Part shown: positions 1 to 6,532 of the stretch, piece by piece
Numbering within the stretch: position 1 is the first letter of the stretch
Layout of the letters: each line of letters opens with the position of its first letter
Origin: a virus
Length of the DNA stretch: 24,991 nt
Reading direction: 5' to 3' (one strand)
IMG/VR virus record: IMGVR_UViG_3300042691_004259
Location: 1 to 24,991 of that record
The notes under the pieces: generated by a model
Seen by the model: only the letters and a program-made list of their open reading frames with translations
Database searches by the model: none
Told to the model about the DNA's origin: nothing
Made by a program: the position numbers and the translations under genes

Positions 1-2
1 AT

Positions 3-632
3 GTAGGAAGAAAAGAAGTGGACGGATTTAAAGCATACAAATATTACATTGCAATTAAGTTGCATTTCTCCAAGGATAACTTTGATGTTTTTAAAAATCG
101 TGGGGCTGTTAAAGGTACTCGTGAAGCATTTAATGCTAGGAATGATAGATATATTTTCGAAAAGCTGGCTCGTAAATACCCAGTTGACAAAGACATTATC
201 CAATACTTCGTCGCAAACTTTGCCTACGGTAGTGACTCTGTTGTCTATTCGCAAGATGATGCAGAATCAAACCTTATCGAATGGACACGCAGAAAAGAAT
301 CAATCACAAAGATATTCTCTGATGATTGCAGCACTATCCTTATGGATGCTTACAAGAAAAAGCTCAAAGAAAGTTCTGTGAAAAACTTTACTTTTAATCA
401 ATATCCAAGTATACTTACACTGTACCTCGGAAAACAGATATCGTTAGAAACATTGAGAATCATAGATGACTTTGAACCTGTTATTGAAACGTGGAAGAGT
501 AATTCTTCTATGATATTGTTATGGGAAAATGAGATCCGCAGAGTTGATAAATCTCGCGGTTTTGTAAAGTATGATTCGCAAAAAGTGCAATCAATCTATC
601 AATCTTTTAAAGAGGAACTCGCAGAGTTGTAA
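3..632 (+). CDS. 59: DNA helicase loader gp59 homologue (5' partial)
   Basis: This is the T4 gp59 family. The protein binds fork DNA and gp32 and loads the replicative helicase gp41 in the phage replisome. The open frame continues to the left edge of the window with no stop. Residues just before the GTG at 18 (V-G-R-K-E-V-D-G-F-K-A-Y-K) line up with the T4 N-terminal stretch containing I-D-G-K-S-V-Y-K, so the GTG at 18 is probably internal and the true start lies upstream of the window. About 209 residues are visible, against 217 in T4. The R-N-D-R-Y-I-F-E-K-L segment matches T4 R-R-D-K-Y-F-F-Q-K-L. It sits two genes before gp32; in T4 gene 59 lies directly upstream of gene 32. The family call comes from remembered similarity to the T4 sequence, with no search run. 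Confidence 0.85.
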   Translation, partial: VGRKEVDGFKAYKYYIAIKLHFSKDNFDVFKNRGAVKGTREAFNARNDRYIFEKLARKYPVDKDIIQYFVANFAYGSDSVVYSQDDAESNLIEWTRRKESITKIFSDDCSTILMDAYKKKLKESSVKNFTFNQYPSILTLYLGKQISLETLRIIDDFEPVIETWKSNSSMILLWENEIRRVDKSRGFVKYDSQKVQSIYQSFKEELAEL

Positions 633-635
633 TAT

Positions 636-848
636 ATGGGCAAGACCTATAAAAAGAATCCGTCAGATGACTATTCTGGTGGTAATTCAGGAAAACCAAA
701 GAAGCATGTCAGTGGTAAAAAAACTGGTGGTATGCGAACGATAAATAGTTATGTTGAAGAAGATTATGATTTTGATGACGATAGCTTCAATGATGAGATC
801 GAGATTCATGATGATATACAAATTCAACATACTAAAAATACACGTTAA
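636..848 (+). CDS. 70-aa basic/acidic hypothetical protein between gp59 and gp32
   Basis: I do not recognise this protein. It starts 4 bases after the gp59 stop and is followed 26 bases later by gp32, so it is very likely co-transcribed with the replication genes. The N-terminal half (residues 1-35) is rich in Lys, Gly and Ser. The C-terminal half is strongly acidic (E-E-D-Y-D-F-D-D-D around residues 41-49). It has no membrane segment and no cysteine. In T4 the small late-transcription co-activator gp33 is also encoded next to gene 59, so this could be a highly diverged gp33. No recognisable clamp-binding C-terminus supports that, and a small disordered replication or transcription accessory protein fits equally well. 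Confidence 0.7.
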   Translation: MGKTYKKNPSDDYSGGNSGKPKKHVSGKKTGGMRTINSYVEEDYDFDDDSFNDEIEIHDDIQIQHTKNTR

Positions 849-860
849 TACATTTAATAC

Positions 861-865
861 AAGGA
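861..865 (+). promoter_or_regulatory. Shine-Dalgarno AAGGA of gp32
   Basis: AAGGA lies 9 bases upstream of the ATG at 875, in an AT-rich, apparently unstructured leader (849-874). In T4 the gp32 protein represses its own mRNA by binding an unstructured A/U-rich operator over the ribosome binding site, next to a pseudoknot. The leader here has the right composition for such control, but I see no convincing pseudoknot, so autoregulation is inference. Confidence 0.6.
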
Positions 866-874
866 AATACTAAA

Positions 875-1789
875 ATGGATATTCAATCACTACGCAAAAT
901 GCGCAACTCTGACTTCGGTGCTATCACTAGCGCATTCGAAAAAGTTGCCAATCCCCAACAAGACTCTAAGTCTTATCAAGACAATCGTTTTTGGCGTCTC
1001 GAAGGCGACAAGGCAGGCAATGGTACTGCAACGATTCGTTTCCTCCCTCGAGTAGAAGGTGATGAACTCCCATGGGTTCGTATCTTCAGCCACGGATTCC
1101 AAGGTCCGACTGGCAAGTGGTATCTGGAAAACTCCCTGACCACTCTTGGTGAGAATGATCCAGTTAGCGATCTAAACACCAAACTGTGGAACTCTGGTTC
1201 TGAAGCAAACAAAGAAATTGTACGTAAGCAAAAGCGCAAGCTGGGATTTACTGCAAACATCTTGGTTGTATCTGATCCAAAGCATCCAGAGAATGAAGGT
1301 AAGGTATTCTTGTTCCGTTTCGGCAAGAAAGTCTTTGACAAGATCATGGACAAAGCACGTCCTACTTTCGAGGATGAAAAGCCTTTGAACGTATTTGATC
1401 TGTGGGAAGGTGCTAACTTCAAACTGCGTATGCGTAAGAAGGATGGCTACTCAAACTATGATGAGTCTGCATTCATGGAGCCATCTGCAGTATCTGATAA
1501 TGAAGACACTCTGTTGAGCATCGTTAACTCTCAACACAAGTTGTCTGAGTTTCTTGATCGTAAAAACTTCAAGCCTTACGATGAACTTAAGAAGAAGTTG
1601 GATCAGGTATTGTCTGGAGATTCTTTCTCTGGAAAGTCCGCTGCAGAAATGGCAGAAGAAGAAGATCGTCCATCTGCGCCAGCGTTTGTACCAAAGGCAT
1701 CAAAGCCTGCACCGCAAGCTAAGTCTGCTGATGCAGACGATGATGAAGACGTTATGTCTTACTTCAAGAAAATTGCCGCTGAGCAATAA
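875..1789 (+). CDS. 32: Single-stranded DNA-binding protein gp32
   Basis: This is the T4 gp32 homologue, which coats ssDNA during phage replication, recombination and repair and recruits gp59 and the polymerase. It has 304 residues; T4 has 301. The OB-fold core is clear: G-N-G-T-A-T-I-R-F-L-P near residues 48-58, S-H-G-F followed by G-K-W-Y, A-N-I-L-V-V with P-E-N-E-G-K-V-F, F-R-F-G-K-K, and W-E-G-A-N-F with Y-S-N-Y-D-E-S. The C-terminus is acidic (D-A-D-D-D-E-D-V), like the T4 protein-interaction tail. There is no cysteine anywhere: the T4 zinc ligands Cys77, Cys87 and Cys90 are missing, while the His of N-H-G-F is kept as S-H-G-F. A late-promoter-like GATAAATA occurs at 740-747 inside the preceding gene but could be chance. 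The gene is followed at once by a terminator. Confidence 0.96.
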   Translation: MDIQSLRKMRNSDFGAITSAFEKVANPQQDSKSYQDNRFWRLEGDKAGNGTATIRFLPRVEGDELPWVRIFSHGFQGPTGKWYLENSLTTLGENDPVSDLNTKLWNSGSEANKEIVRKQKRKLGFTANILVVSDPKHPENEGKVFLFRFGKKVFDKIMDKARPTFEDEKPLNVFDLWEGANFKLRMRKKDGYSNYDESAFMEPSAVSDNEDTLLSIVNSQHKLSEFLDRKNFKPYDELKKKLDQVLSGDSFSGKSAAEMAEEEDRPSAPAFVPKASKPAPQAKSADADDDEDVMSYFKKIAAEQ

Positions 1790-1791
1790 AG

Positions 1792-1817
1792 AAAAGGGAG
1801 CTTCGGCTCCCTTTTTT
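1792..1817. terminator. Bidirectional intrinsic terminator between gp32 and the tape measure gene
   Basis: A ten-pair hairpin (AAAAGGGAGC, loop TTCG, GCTCCCTTTT) is followed by two more Ts on the plus strand. It starts 3 bases after the gp32 stop codon. On the minus strand the same stem is followed by TTTTC after the GCTCCC arm. The stop codon of the convergent minus-strand gene (1816-1818) falls in its flank. The UUCG tetraloop closed by C-G is an especially stable form in RNA. It should end both convergent transcripts. Confidence 0.9.
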
Positions 1818-3993
1818 AATAAGCGTATCTAGAGTTTACGTAGTTTGTTAAACTAGGATCCGTATTTCTAGTTGGCATTTTGGTCACTTGCGTAGTGTTG
1901 TTGTTAACGTTAGTGGTTGGAGCTACAACAGTATTAACAGATCCACCAGCAGGTTTCTGTGCAGCGCCAGCATTGTCAGCAGACTTATTGTATACTGCAC
2001 CGCCAGCTTTTGATGGTTCAACTGCAGCTAGTTCTGTAGCTTTGGCGAGACCAAAGTCTACCTTACGCTTGTCTAAGAAGCCAAGTTTCTGATATGCGTC
2101 ATCTTCTTTAACGATCTCAGCAACTTTATCAGCAGACCCACCTTCTTTTGCATTAGCTTTAATTTTGTTAAATGCACGCTTTGAAATTTCTCTTTCACCA
2201 TCTGCTCCAGCAGCATCTCCAGTGAGAAATGATTTTCCAGTCTTAGGATCAAATTGAGCAAAGTTATCTGTGAAGGTTGATTTACCGTTTACAGTTTTTT
2301 CACCCACAGATAAAACGTTGGTTTTATCTTCGCCGTATCTAATACTACCATCTTTATTTTTGTAAGCAGTTTTACCACTTGTTACGATGTTTTGATTGAA
2401 TGAATCTTTTTCACCACCAGCAGAAGATGATGATGACATCTCTTTATTCGATGCTACACGGTTTGTTCCTTGTTCTGGTCTGAATGGATAGAACGGACCA
2501 ATAGAAACTTTCTTATTGATAACTGGGATAGTGAAACCGATCTCAGGAATACCAAAGTCTTCTAAGAATCCAAATACCTGCTCTTTAATCTTCTTAAAGA
2601 AATCTGCTACTGGAGCAAAGAACTCTTTAACTGGATTGATGATATACTCAGTGAACAGGTTACCGATATACTCAAAAGCACCAAGGATAGGTTCTTTGAT
2701 GTACTTGTCGAATGACTCACCCAAGAATCCAATGAAATTCTTTATTGGTTCGATAACATACTCATCTACGAATCCACTTACGGCACCTACTATGTTCTTG
2801 ATGGTATCTGCATCAAACAAGCCAAATGATAAGAATTCAAGGACACCGCCTAATCCAGCAATGATAACATCAGAGAATGAGCCACCTTCTATAAATGCAT
2901 TCCATCCATCCATGATGCCGTTGATGATACCACCAATTAGCATGGCAGGAGCTAAGAACTTAGTTAAGAACTTTAATAACACAGCTGGATTGAATAGTGC
3001 TTTAAATGCAGTCATTAGAGACTTACCCAGCATGCCCATTATTCCACCTAGGAATCCTCCACCTGAACCTTCTTCCGCTCTTTTTTTCGTGGCAGCCAGG
3101 CTTTTGTCACGAGTATTTTCTTCAATACTACGCAGCAGTTCTGTTTGTTCGTTCATCAAACGAGAATTTTCAAGTTCGTTTTCAGATAAATCTGCTTCAG
3201 CGGCTAGCTTTTTAGTATTGGACTTGACTAGTGGACCTTCTTTTTCAGTTTCTTTACTAGGGCGAACTCGTGTATCTGATTTGATTAGTTGTTCAGCTAG
3301 TACACCACGTTCTTTGAATGCATCAGATCTTTTTATTTGAGTATCTTTGAATCCTAGCTCTTCATAACCTTTTATTACAGACTCATTCTTTCTCATCTTT
3401 CGTTGAGTATCCTGCTGCTCATCGAACTGACGTGCAAAAGTCTTTTCATCGCCAAAGGTAGTTCCCTTTGTTTCCATTCTCGCCTTGATATACTTTTGTT
3501 TTTCTTCACGACGATCTAGAGCATCAGAGAAAATCCCACCAGTACCACGTTTAACGATTCCTGTTTTATCTAAGAATCCACGAACAGAGAAAAAGTCTTT
3601 TAGCTGATCCTTGACACCTTCTACACGTTCACCAACACCACGGTATGTTCTTCTTCCCATTGCTTCACCAGTTATTGATTTAGCTTGATCTGCAGTCAAT
3701 GCAGATTTTGGTGTTTTTGCCTTACCCGTTTCTGGTAGTGCTTTTGCTGTATTCTTTTTAATCCAGTCAGCCAGTTTGATAACGTTACTGTTTAGTTTAC
3801 CTTTGTCCCCAAGAGTATCTTTTAAAGTTTTATCAATCTTTTTAAGATTGACATTCATCTCTTCATTCTGCTTGATCTCACTAGCAATAGAAGAATTGTT
3901 GCGGCTAGCATTTAATTTATATACATTATCTTGGTTGTTCAGCACCTCAAGTTTTTTTAAATGCTCTGCTTGCTTGACTGTTATGTTCTTCAT
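1816..3993 (-). CDS. 29: Tail tape measure protein (gp29-like)
   Basis: This 725-residue protein probably sets tail length and is threaded inside the tail tube, the role of T4 gp29 (590 aa). The N-terminal 300 residues are highly charged and helix-prone. A Gly-rich hydrophobic stretch follows at about 305-400 (G-G-G-F-L-G-G-I-M-G-M-L, then A-P-A-M-L-I-G-G-I-I-N-G-I). After it come repeated amphipathic helices of the type Y-I-x-E-P-I/N-P-V at about 410-470. The C-terminus is Asn/Thr-rich. This profile, together with its place directly after the two-ORF tail chaperone, identifies a tape measure better than sequence identity does. The start ATG overlaps the upstream stop as TAATG, suggesting translational coupling. 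At roughly 0.15 nm per residue the length would predict a tail of about 105-110 nm. That the gene corresponds to T4 gene 29 specifically is inference. Confidence 0.82.
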   Translation of the reverse strand: MKNITVKQAEHLKKLEVLNNQDNVYKLNASRNNSSIASEIKQNEEMNVNLKKIDKTLKDTLGDKGKLNSNVIKLADWIKKNTAKALPETGKAKTPKSALTADQAKSITGEAMGRRTYRGVGERVEGVKDQLKDFFSVRGFLDKTGIVKRGTGGIFSDALDRREEKQKYIKARMETKGTTFGDEKTFARQFDEQQDTQRKMRKNESVIKGYEELGFKDTQIKRSDAFKERGVLAEQLIKSDTRVRPSKETEKEGPLVKSNTKKLAAEADLSENELENSRLMNEQTELLRSIEENTRDKSLAATKKRAEEGSGGGFLGGIMGMLGKSLMTAFKALFNPAVLLKFLTKFLAPAMLIGGIINGIMDGWNAFIEGGSFSDVIIAGLGGVLEFLSFGLFDADTIKNIVGAVSGFVDEYVIEPIKNFIGFLGESFDKYIKEPILGAFEYIGNLFTEYIINPVKEFFAPVADFFKKIKEQVFGFLEDFGIPEIGFTIPVINKKVSIGPFYPFRPEQGTNRVASNKEMSSSSSAGGEKDSFNQNIVTSGKTAYKNKDGSIRYGEDKTNVLSVGEKTVNGKSTFTDNFAQFDPKTGKSFLTGDAAGADGEREISKRAFNKIKANAKEGGSADKVAEIVKEDDAYQKLGFLDKRKVDFGLAKATELAAVEPSKAGGAVYNKSADNAGAAQKPAGGSVNTVVAPTTNVNNNTTQVTKMPTRNTDPSLTNYVNSRYAY

Positions 3994-4175
3994 TAGGTTT
4001 TACTCTCTAATCTTTGTTTTTCTTCTTCTAGGAATTGGATCAGCATAGCAATGTAAATTTCGCGCTCGAATGGCATCATGTCTTCGATATCAGCTAAAGA
4101 GTACTTGTGATATTGCATAAGTGCGAAATTTAGCTTGTAAAAATTATGAAGACTCTCGTGTCCGAGCGATATCAA
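3993..4175 (-). CDS. Tail assembly chaperone, frameshift-encoded C-terminal part (gp51/GT-like)
   Basis: This short frame lies in the -1 phase relative to the preceding 243-aa ORF. It has no ATG at its beginning: the first codon that could start it is a TTG, a TGA in the same frame sits at 4187-4185 just before the slippery run, and the first in-frame ATG comes about 20 codons in without a visible ribosome binding site. The encoded sequence is helical and charged (residues S-L-A-D-I-E-D-M-M-P-F-E-R-E-I-Y), ending E-E-E-K-Q-R-L-E-S-K-T. The simplest reading is that ribosomes shift -1 at 4181-4175 and make a fusion of about 303 residues. This parallels the G/GT chaperone pair of many long-tailed phages, which is also encoded just before the tape measure gene. 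The stop overlaps the tape measure ATG. Confidence 0.75.
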   Translation of the reverse strand: MISLGHESLHNFYKLNFALMQYHKYSLADIEDMMPFEREIYIAMLIQFLEEEKQRLESKT

Positions 4176-4187
4176 AAAAAACTTTCA
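4155..4187 (-). other. Programmed -1 ribosomal frameshift site
   Basis: Read on the minus strand, the zero-frame codons are AGT TTT TTT TGA. The heptamer T_TTT_TTT (4181-4175) is an ideal X_XXY_YYZ slippery site and abuts the zero-frame stop (4174-4172). A -1 slip continues as TTG ATA TCG into the downstream 60-codon frame. The window in which a shift can work is only 12 bases, between the -1-frame TGA at 4187-4185 and the zero-frame TGA. Eight bases after the heptamer there is a small inverted repeat, CTCG-GACA-CGAG (4166-4155), which could act as a weak stimulatory hairpin. Its stem is only four pairs, so its role is doubtful. Confidence 0.75.
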
Positions 4188-4903
4188 AGCCCTTCCATTG
4201 AAACTTCATGATGCTTGCCACAAACTGGGCAATTATATTCTACCATATGTGATAATTTCGGTAGCGTCTCAAAGAATGCTTGAACCCTTTTAAACTGTTC
4301 CGAAGATAGATTTTCAATAAAGTCTATCAACTCTTGTTTTGTTTGCTCTTTTGCATGGTACACTTCACTTGAATCGTAGATATAGTCAATGCATTCTAGC
4401 ACAATGCTAAAGACAGATTCGACTTCTTGCTCTACGATGGCATCAATTGATTCTAGTTTCTTTAGAATGTCAATTGACGGATACTTCATAACGATTCCAA
4501 CATCATCAAACAATGGAATTTTATTTGTGTGATTTTCGTTTATCGTTACAGCTAACTTGGTTAAGTCCACGTTAACCTTTACTTTAGCCAACTTATCTTT
4601 TTCGCCGTGGTCTTCATCGCACGACATAATAAGTTCTACGATTTCACCAACTGATCTTGCACGCAGCTGGGTAAAAATGTATTCAAGATCAAAGATAGCT
4701 AGTTTGTCTACTTCAATAGGATCCTTGACGCATGACTTGATTACAGACTTTAGCGTGTCTACCATTACCTTTGAATCTTCACTTTGTTGGGCAATCAGTA
4801 GTGCTTTTTCTTCCCTAACTACAAATGGTCTAAATCTAACATTTTGATTCGTGGAAGGAATTGTAAGGTTGTAAATGGGTGTGTTGTTTAATGGTAATGC
4901 CAT
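4172..4903 (-). CDS. 26: Tail assembly chaperone / baseplate hub assembly protein (gp26-like)
   Basis: This 243-residue protein resembles the T4 gp26-type baseplate hub assembly family (Pfam T4_baseplate as I recall it). The N-terminus carries the F-R-P-F-V-V-R-E-E-K-A-L-L signature at about residues 26-38, followed by a helical domain. The C-terminus has a metal-knuckle-like C-P-V-C-G-K-H-H motif (about residues 223-230) and ends E-S-F-F, whose two Phe codons form the slippery site. Its position immediately upstream of the tape measure gene and its frameshifted extension indicate a chaperone that coats the tape measure before the tube polymerises. The start is fixed by AAGGAG at 4918-4913, nine bases before the ATG and inside the end of the gp16 gene. 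The gp26 versus gp51 label is uncertain. Confidence 0.8.
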   Translation of the reverse strand: MALPLNNTPIYNLTIPSTNQNVRFRPFVVREEKALLIAQQSEDSKVMVDTLKSVIKSCVKDPIEVDKLAIFDLEYIFTQLRARSVGEIVELIMSCDEDHGEKDKLAKVKVNVDLTKLAVTINENHTNKIPLFDDVGIVMKYPSIDILKKLESIDAIVEQEVESVFSIVLECIDYIYDSSEVYHAKEQTKQELIDFIENLSSEQFKRVQAFFETLPKLSHMVEYNCPVCGKHHEVSMEGLESFF

Positions 4904-4907
4904 AATG

Positions 4908-5321
4908 TTATTCTCCTTTAGCCATATTCTTGATCATTTTACTCAATTCAGATGTGCTACCTACAAAGATAGCGTTATTGTTTGTCACATTTTTTGCTGC
5001 TTCTGCCTTTGACGGAGCATCTAGCTTTTGTTTCTGCTGATGTATATCCAACAACTGCTGGTTGACATCAGCTAGTTGCTTCATCAAATTACCAACAACT
5101 TCAAATGCTCTTGGGTGCTCGCTTTGTTTAGCAACATCAAGAGCATAATTAAGAGCTTCTTGCCCCTTTATCAAAAGTTCATGTAGATTAGTTCTGGACT
5201 TATCATAATCAGATTCAATCTTGTCATTAACTTGCAATGATGTAGTTGCATCAATAACTAATGGAACCGTAGTTGTAGGTTCCAAATCAAACACCTCAGA
5301 TAATCTATCATCAATTTTCAT
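4908..5321 (-). CDS. 16: Terminase small subunit gp16
   Basis: This is a homologue of T4 gp16, the small terminase that helps the gp17 motor recognise and cut concatemeric DNA. It has 137 residues against 164 in T4. The central helical hairpin is recognisable: D-Y-D-K-S-R-T-N-L-H, then H-P-R-A-F-E-V-V-G-N-L-M-K-Q-L, then N-Q-Q-L-L-D-I-H, matching T4 D-Y-G-V-V-R-R-N-M-H, S-P-R-H-M-E-V-F-A-T-L-M-G-Q-M and N-R-E-I-L-K-L-H. The C-terminal N-N-A-I-F-V-G-S-T-S-E-L matches T4 N-A-T-V-F-M-G-S-P-T-E-L. It is shorter at both ends. It lies directly after the holin and directly before the tail chaperone. The large terminase gene 17, its usual neighbour, is not in this window. Confidence 0.92.
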   Translation of the reverse strand: MKIDDRLSEVFDLEPTTTVPLVIDATTSLQVNDKIESDYDKSRTNLHELLIKGQEALNYALDVAKQSEHPRAFEVVGNLMKQLADVNQQLLDIHQQKQKLDAPSKAEAAKNVTNNNAIFVGSTSELSKMIKNMAKGE

Positions 5322-5322
5322 G

Positions 5323-5784
5323 TCAATCGTTTCTTGTGTTTCTAACTTGTGGATCTCCAGGATCTAAGTCAAAGGTTGTAGTTGTGGTTTGTCTCATCAT
5401 TGGCATTGGTCTTGGTGCCACTGCAGGAGTATTTAGCCCCATTGGTTGTGGACTTTGCATCGGGCTTCCCATTGGAGAACTAGGCATAGCACCTCCACCA
5501 ACAGCTGCGCCAGCCATCTTTTCTTGTCCGCGAGACCATGCGGCAATACCTAGAACTGCACCCATTGCCAAGTGGAATAATCCAGCACCTTGTAGTGTTA
5601 GTGGATTCCATTGGCTATTTACTTGACCAGAACTTAATGCTTGTAGTAAACTCCATAAAACTGGGAATACTGCCATGTCTAAGATACAGATTACCATGTA
5701 TGTCCAACCCATAGCTGGACGCCACTTTTTAACCATCCAATCTTCTTGGGCGATTTTTAGTTCTTCTTGTTTGTTATTTTCCAT
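5323..5784 (-). CDS. Putative holin (3TM gene-transfer-agent-holin type)
   Basis: This 153-residue membrane protein has a charged N-terminus (about 1-22), hydrophobic segments at about 25-50 (W-T-Y-M-V-I-C-I-L-D-M-A-V-F-P-V-L-W) and about 62-84 (G-L-F-H-L-A-M-G-A-V-L-G-I-A-A-W), and a soluble Pro/Met-rich tail ending in an acidic stretch. The R-P-x-x-x-W-T-Y-M pattern at the first membrane segment matches my recollection of the Holin_3TM family (PF11351), proteins that permeabilise the inner membrane at the end of infection. AAGG lies 9 bases before the ATG. It is not related to the T4 holin t. No endolysin gene lies next to it. Another small membrane protein with a structural role cannot be excluded. 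Confidence 0.65.
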   Translation of the reverse strand: MENNKQEELKIAQEDWMVKKWRPAMGWTYMVICILDMAVFPVLWSLLQALSSGQVNSQWNPLTLQGAGLFHLAMGAVLGIAAWSRGQEKMAGAAVGGGAMPSSPMGSPMQSPQPMGLNTPAVAPRPMPMMRQTTTTTFDLDPGDPQVRNTRND

Positions 5785-5794
5785 TTTGTTTACC

Positions 5795-6532
5795 TTACCC
5801 GAAAAAGTCTTTTAATGAGCCCAAATTAGTATTTACAAAATTACCAAGACCTTGCAAATCTACTAATTGTTGGGAAATAAAGTCACCTGGATTCATAAAT
5901 GTGTCCATATTAAATGGTATCTCCAACTCTGTTGTTAGTTGTGTGAATGGATCTGCTACACCTTGTAACGGACCTTCTTTTGTTAAATTTGCAGATGATA
6001 CCAATTGAGACTGCCAATACTTGTAGTTCATAGAAACTTGAAGTTGCATAACTTCTTTTTGATCATACCCAATAGTTATTGGTGAGATTGTTTTTGGATA
6101 TGCTTCAAATAACTTAACAATATACGTGGTGGTTTCACTAACGTCTTGAATACGTATTTCAATATCTGTAGTGTACTGATCATAATATTCAAATGTTCTG
6201 GTAGTTGGATTTTGAATACCATCAACCCATGTATCAAAGAATTTCTTTATGTACATATCTCTGTCTACATAAAAAGAAAGGGATACGTTATCATATAGCT
6301 TATCGTATGGCATTTCTCTAGTTTCACCAAATGTTCTAGATTGAAATGTAGAAATGTTAATTCCAGGTAGCTGCGCTGAGTTACAATATAGCAGCAGTTT
6401 GCGCACCTGGTTGCTAGAGTTTAATGTAGTTCCAAAGAATATATTAGGTGGTGTGAAATTTATGGAGTAATGGCTTGTCTTTGCCAGAGCTCCAGTTTTA
6501 ACTTCTGATATAAATGATGATAGTGTTGTCAT
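5795..6532 (-). CDS. 54: Baseplate tail-tube initiator gp54-like (tube-fold protein)
   Basis: This 245-residue protein belongs to the tail-tube fold superfamily. Evidence is the segment C-N-S-A-Q-L-P-G-I-N-I-S near residue 50, M-P-Y-D-K-L-Y-D-N-V-S-L-S-F-Y (about 74-88), F-F-D-T-W-V-D-G-I, and a later Y-P-K-T-I-S-P-I-T-I-G-Y-D, all typical of T4 gp19 and gp54. At 245 residues it is longer than a tube protein (gp19, 163 aa) and shorter than T4 gp54 (320 aa). Since the tube cap gp48 is encoded in the facing operon, the likely role is the first tube ring on the baseplate. A tube protein gp19 variant is the alternative. The ATG overlaps the previous stop as ATGA and has AGGA upstream. Confidence 0.7.
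   Translation of the reverse strand: MTTLSSFISEVKTGALAKTSHYSINFTPPNIFFGTTLNSSNQVRKLLLYCNSAQLPGINISTFQSRTFGETREMPYDKLYDNVSLSFYVDRDMYIKKFFDTWVDGIQNPTTRTFEYYDQYTTDIEIRIQDVSETTTYIVKLFEAYPKTISPITIGYDQKEVMQLQVSMNYKYWQSQLVSSANLTKEGPLQGVADPFTQLTTELEIPFNMDTFMNPGDFISQQLVDLQGLGNFVNTNLGSLKDFFG

Noticed and set aside
1-3. ATG at the first base of the window
   Set aside because: It is followed at once by TAG in the same frame; it is not the start of gp59, whose frame begins at base 3.
2516-3340. 274-codon plus-strand open frame
   Set aside because: It is antisense to the tape measure gene, Ser/Pro-rich as expected from the opposite strand of a Lys/Gly/Phe-rich gene, with no ribosome binding site and no family.
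3993-4175. Second chaperone ORF as an independent gene starting at TTG
   Set aside because: A TTG inside a T-run with no ribosome binding site is a poor start; the slippery heptamer and the stop just upstream fit frameshifting much better.
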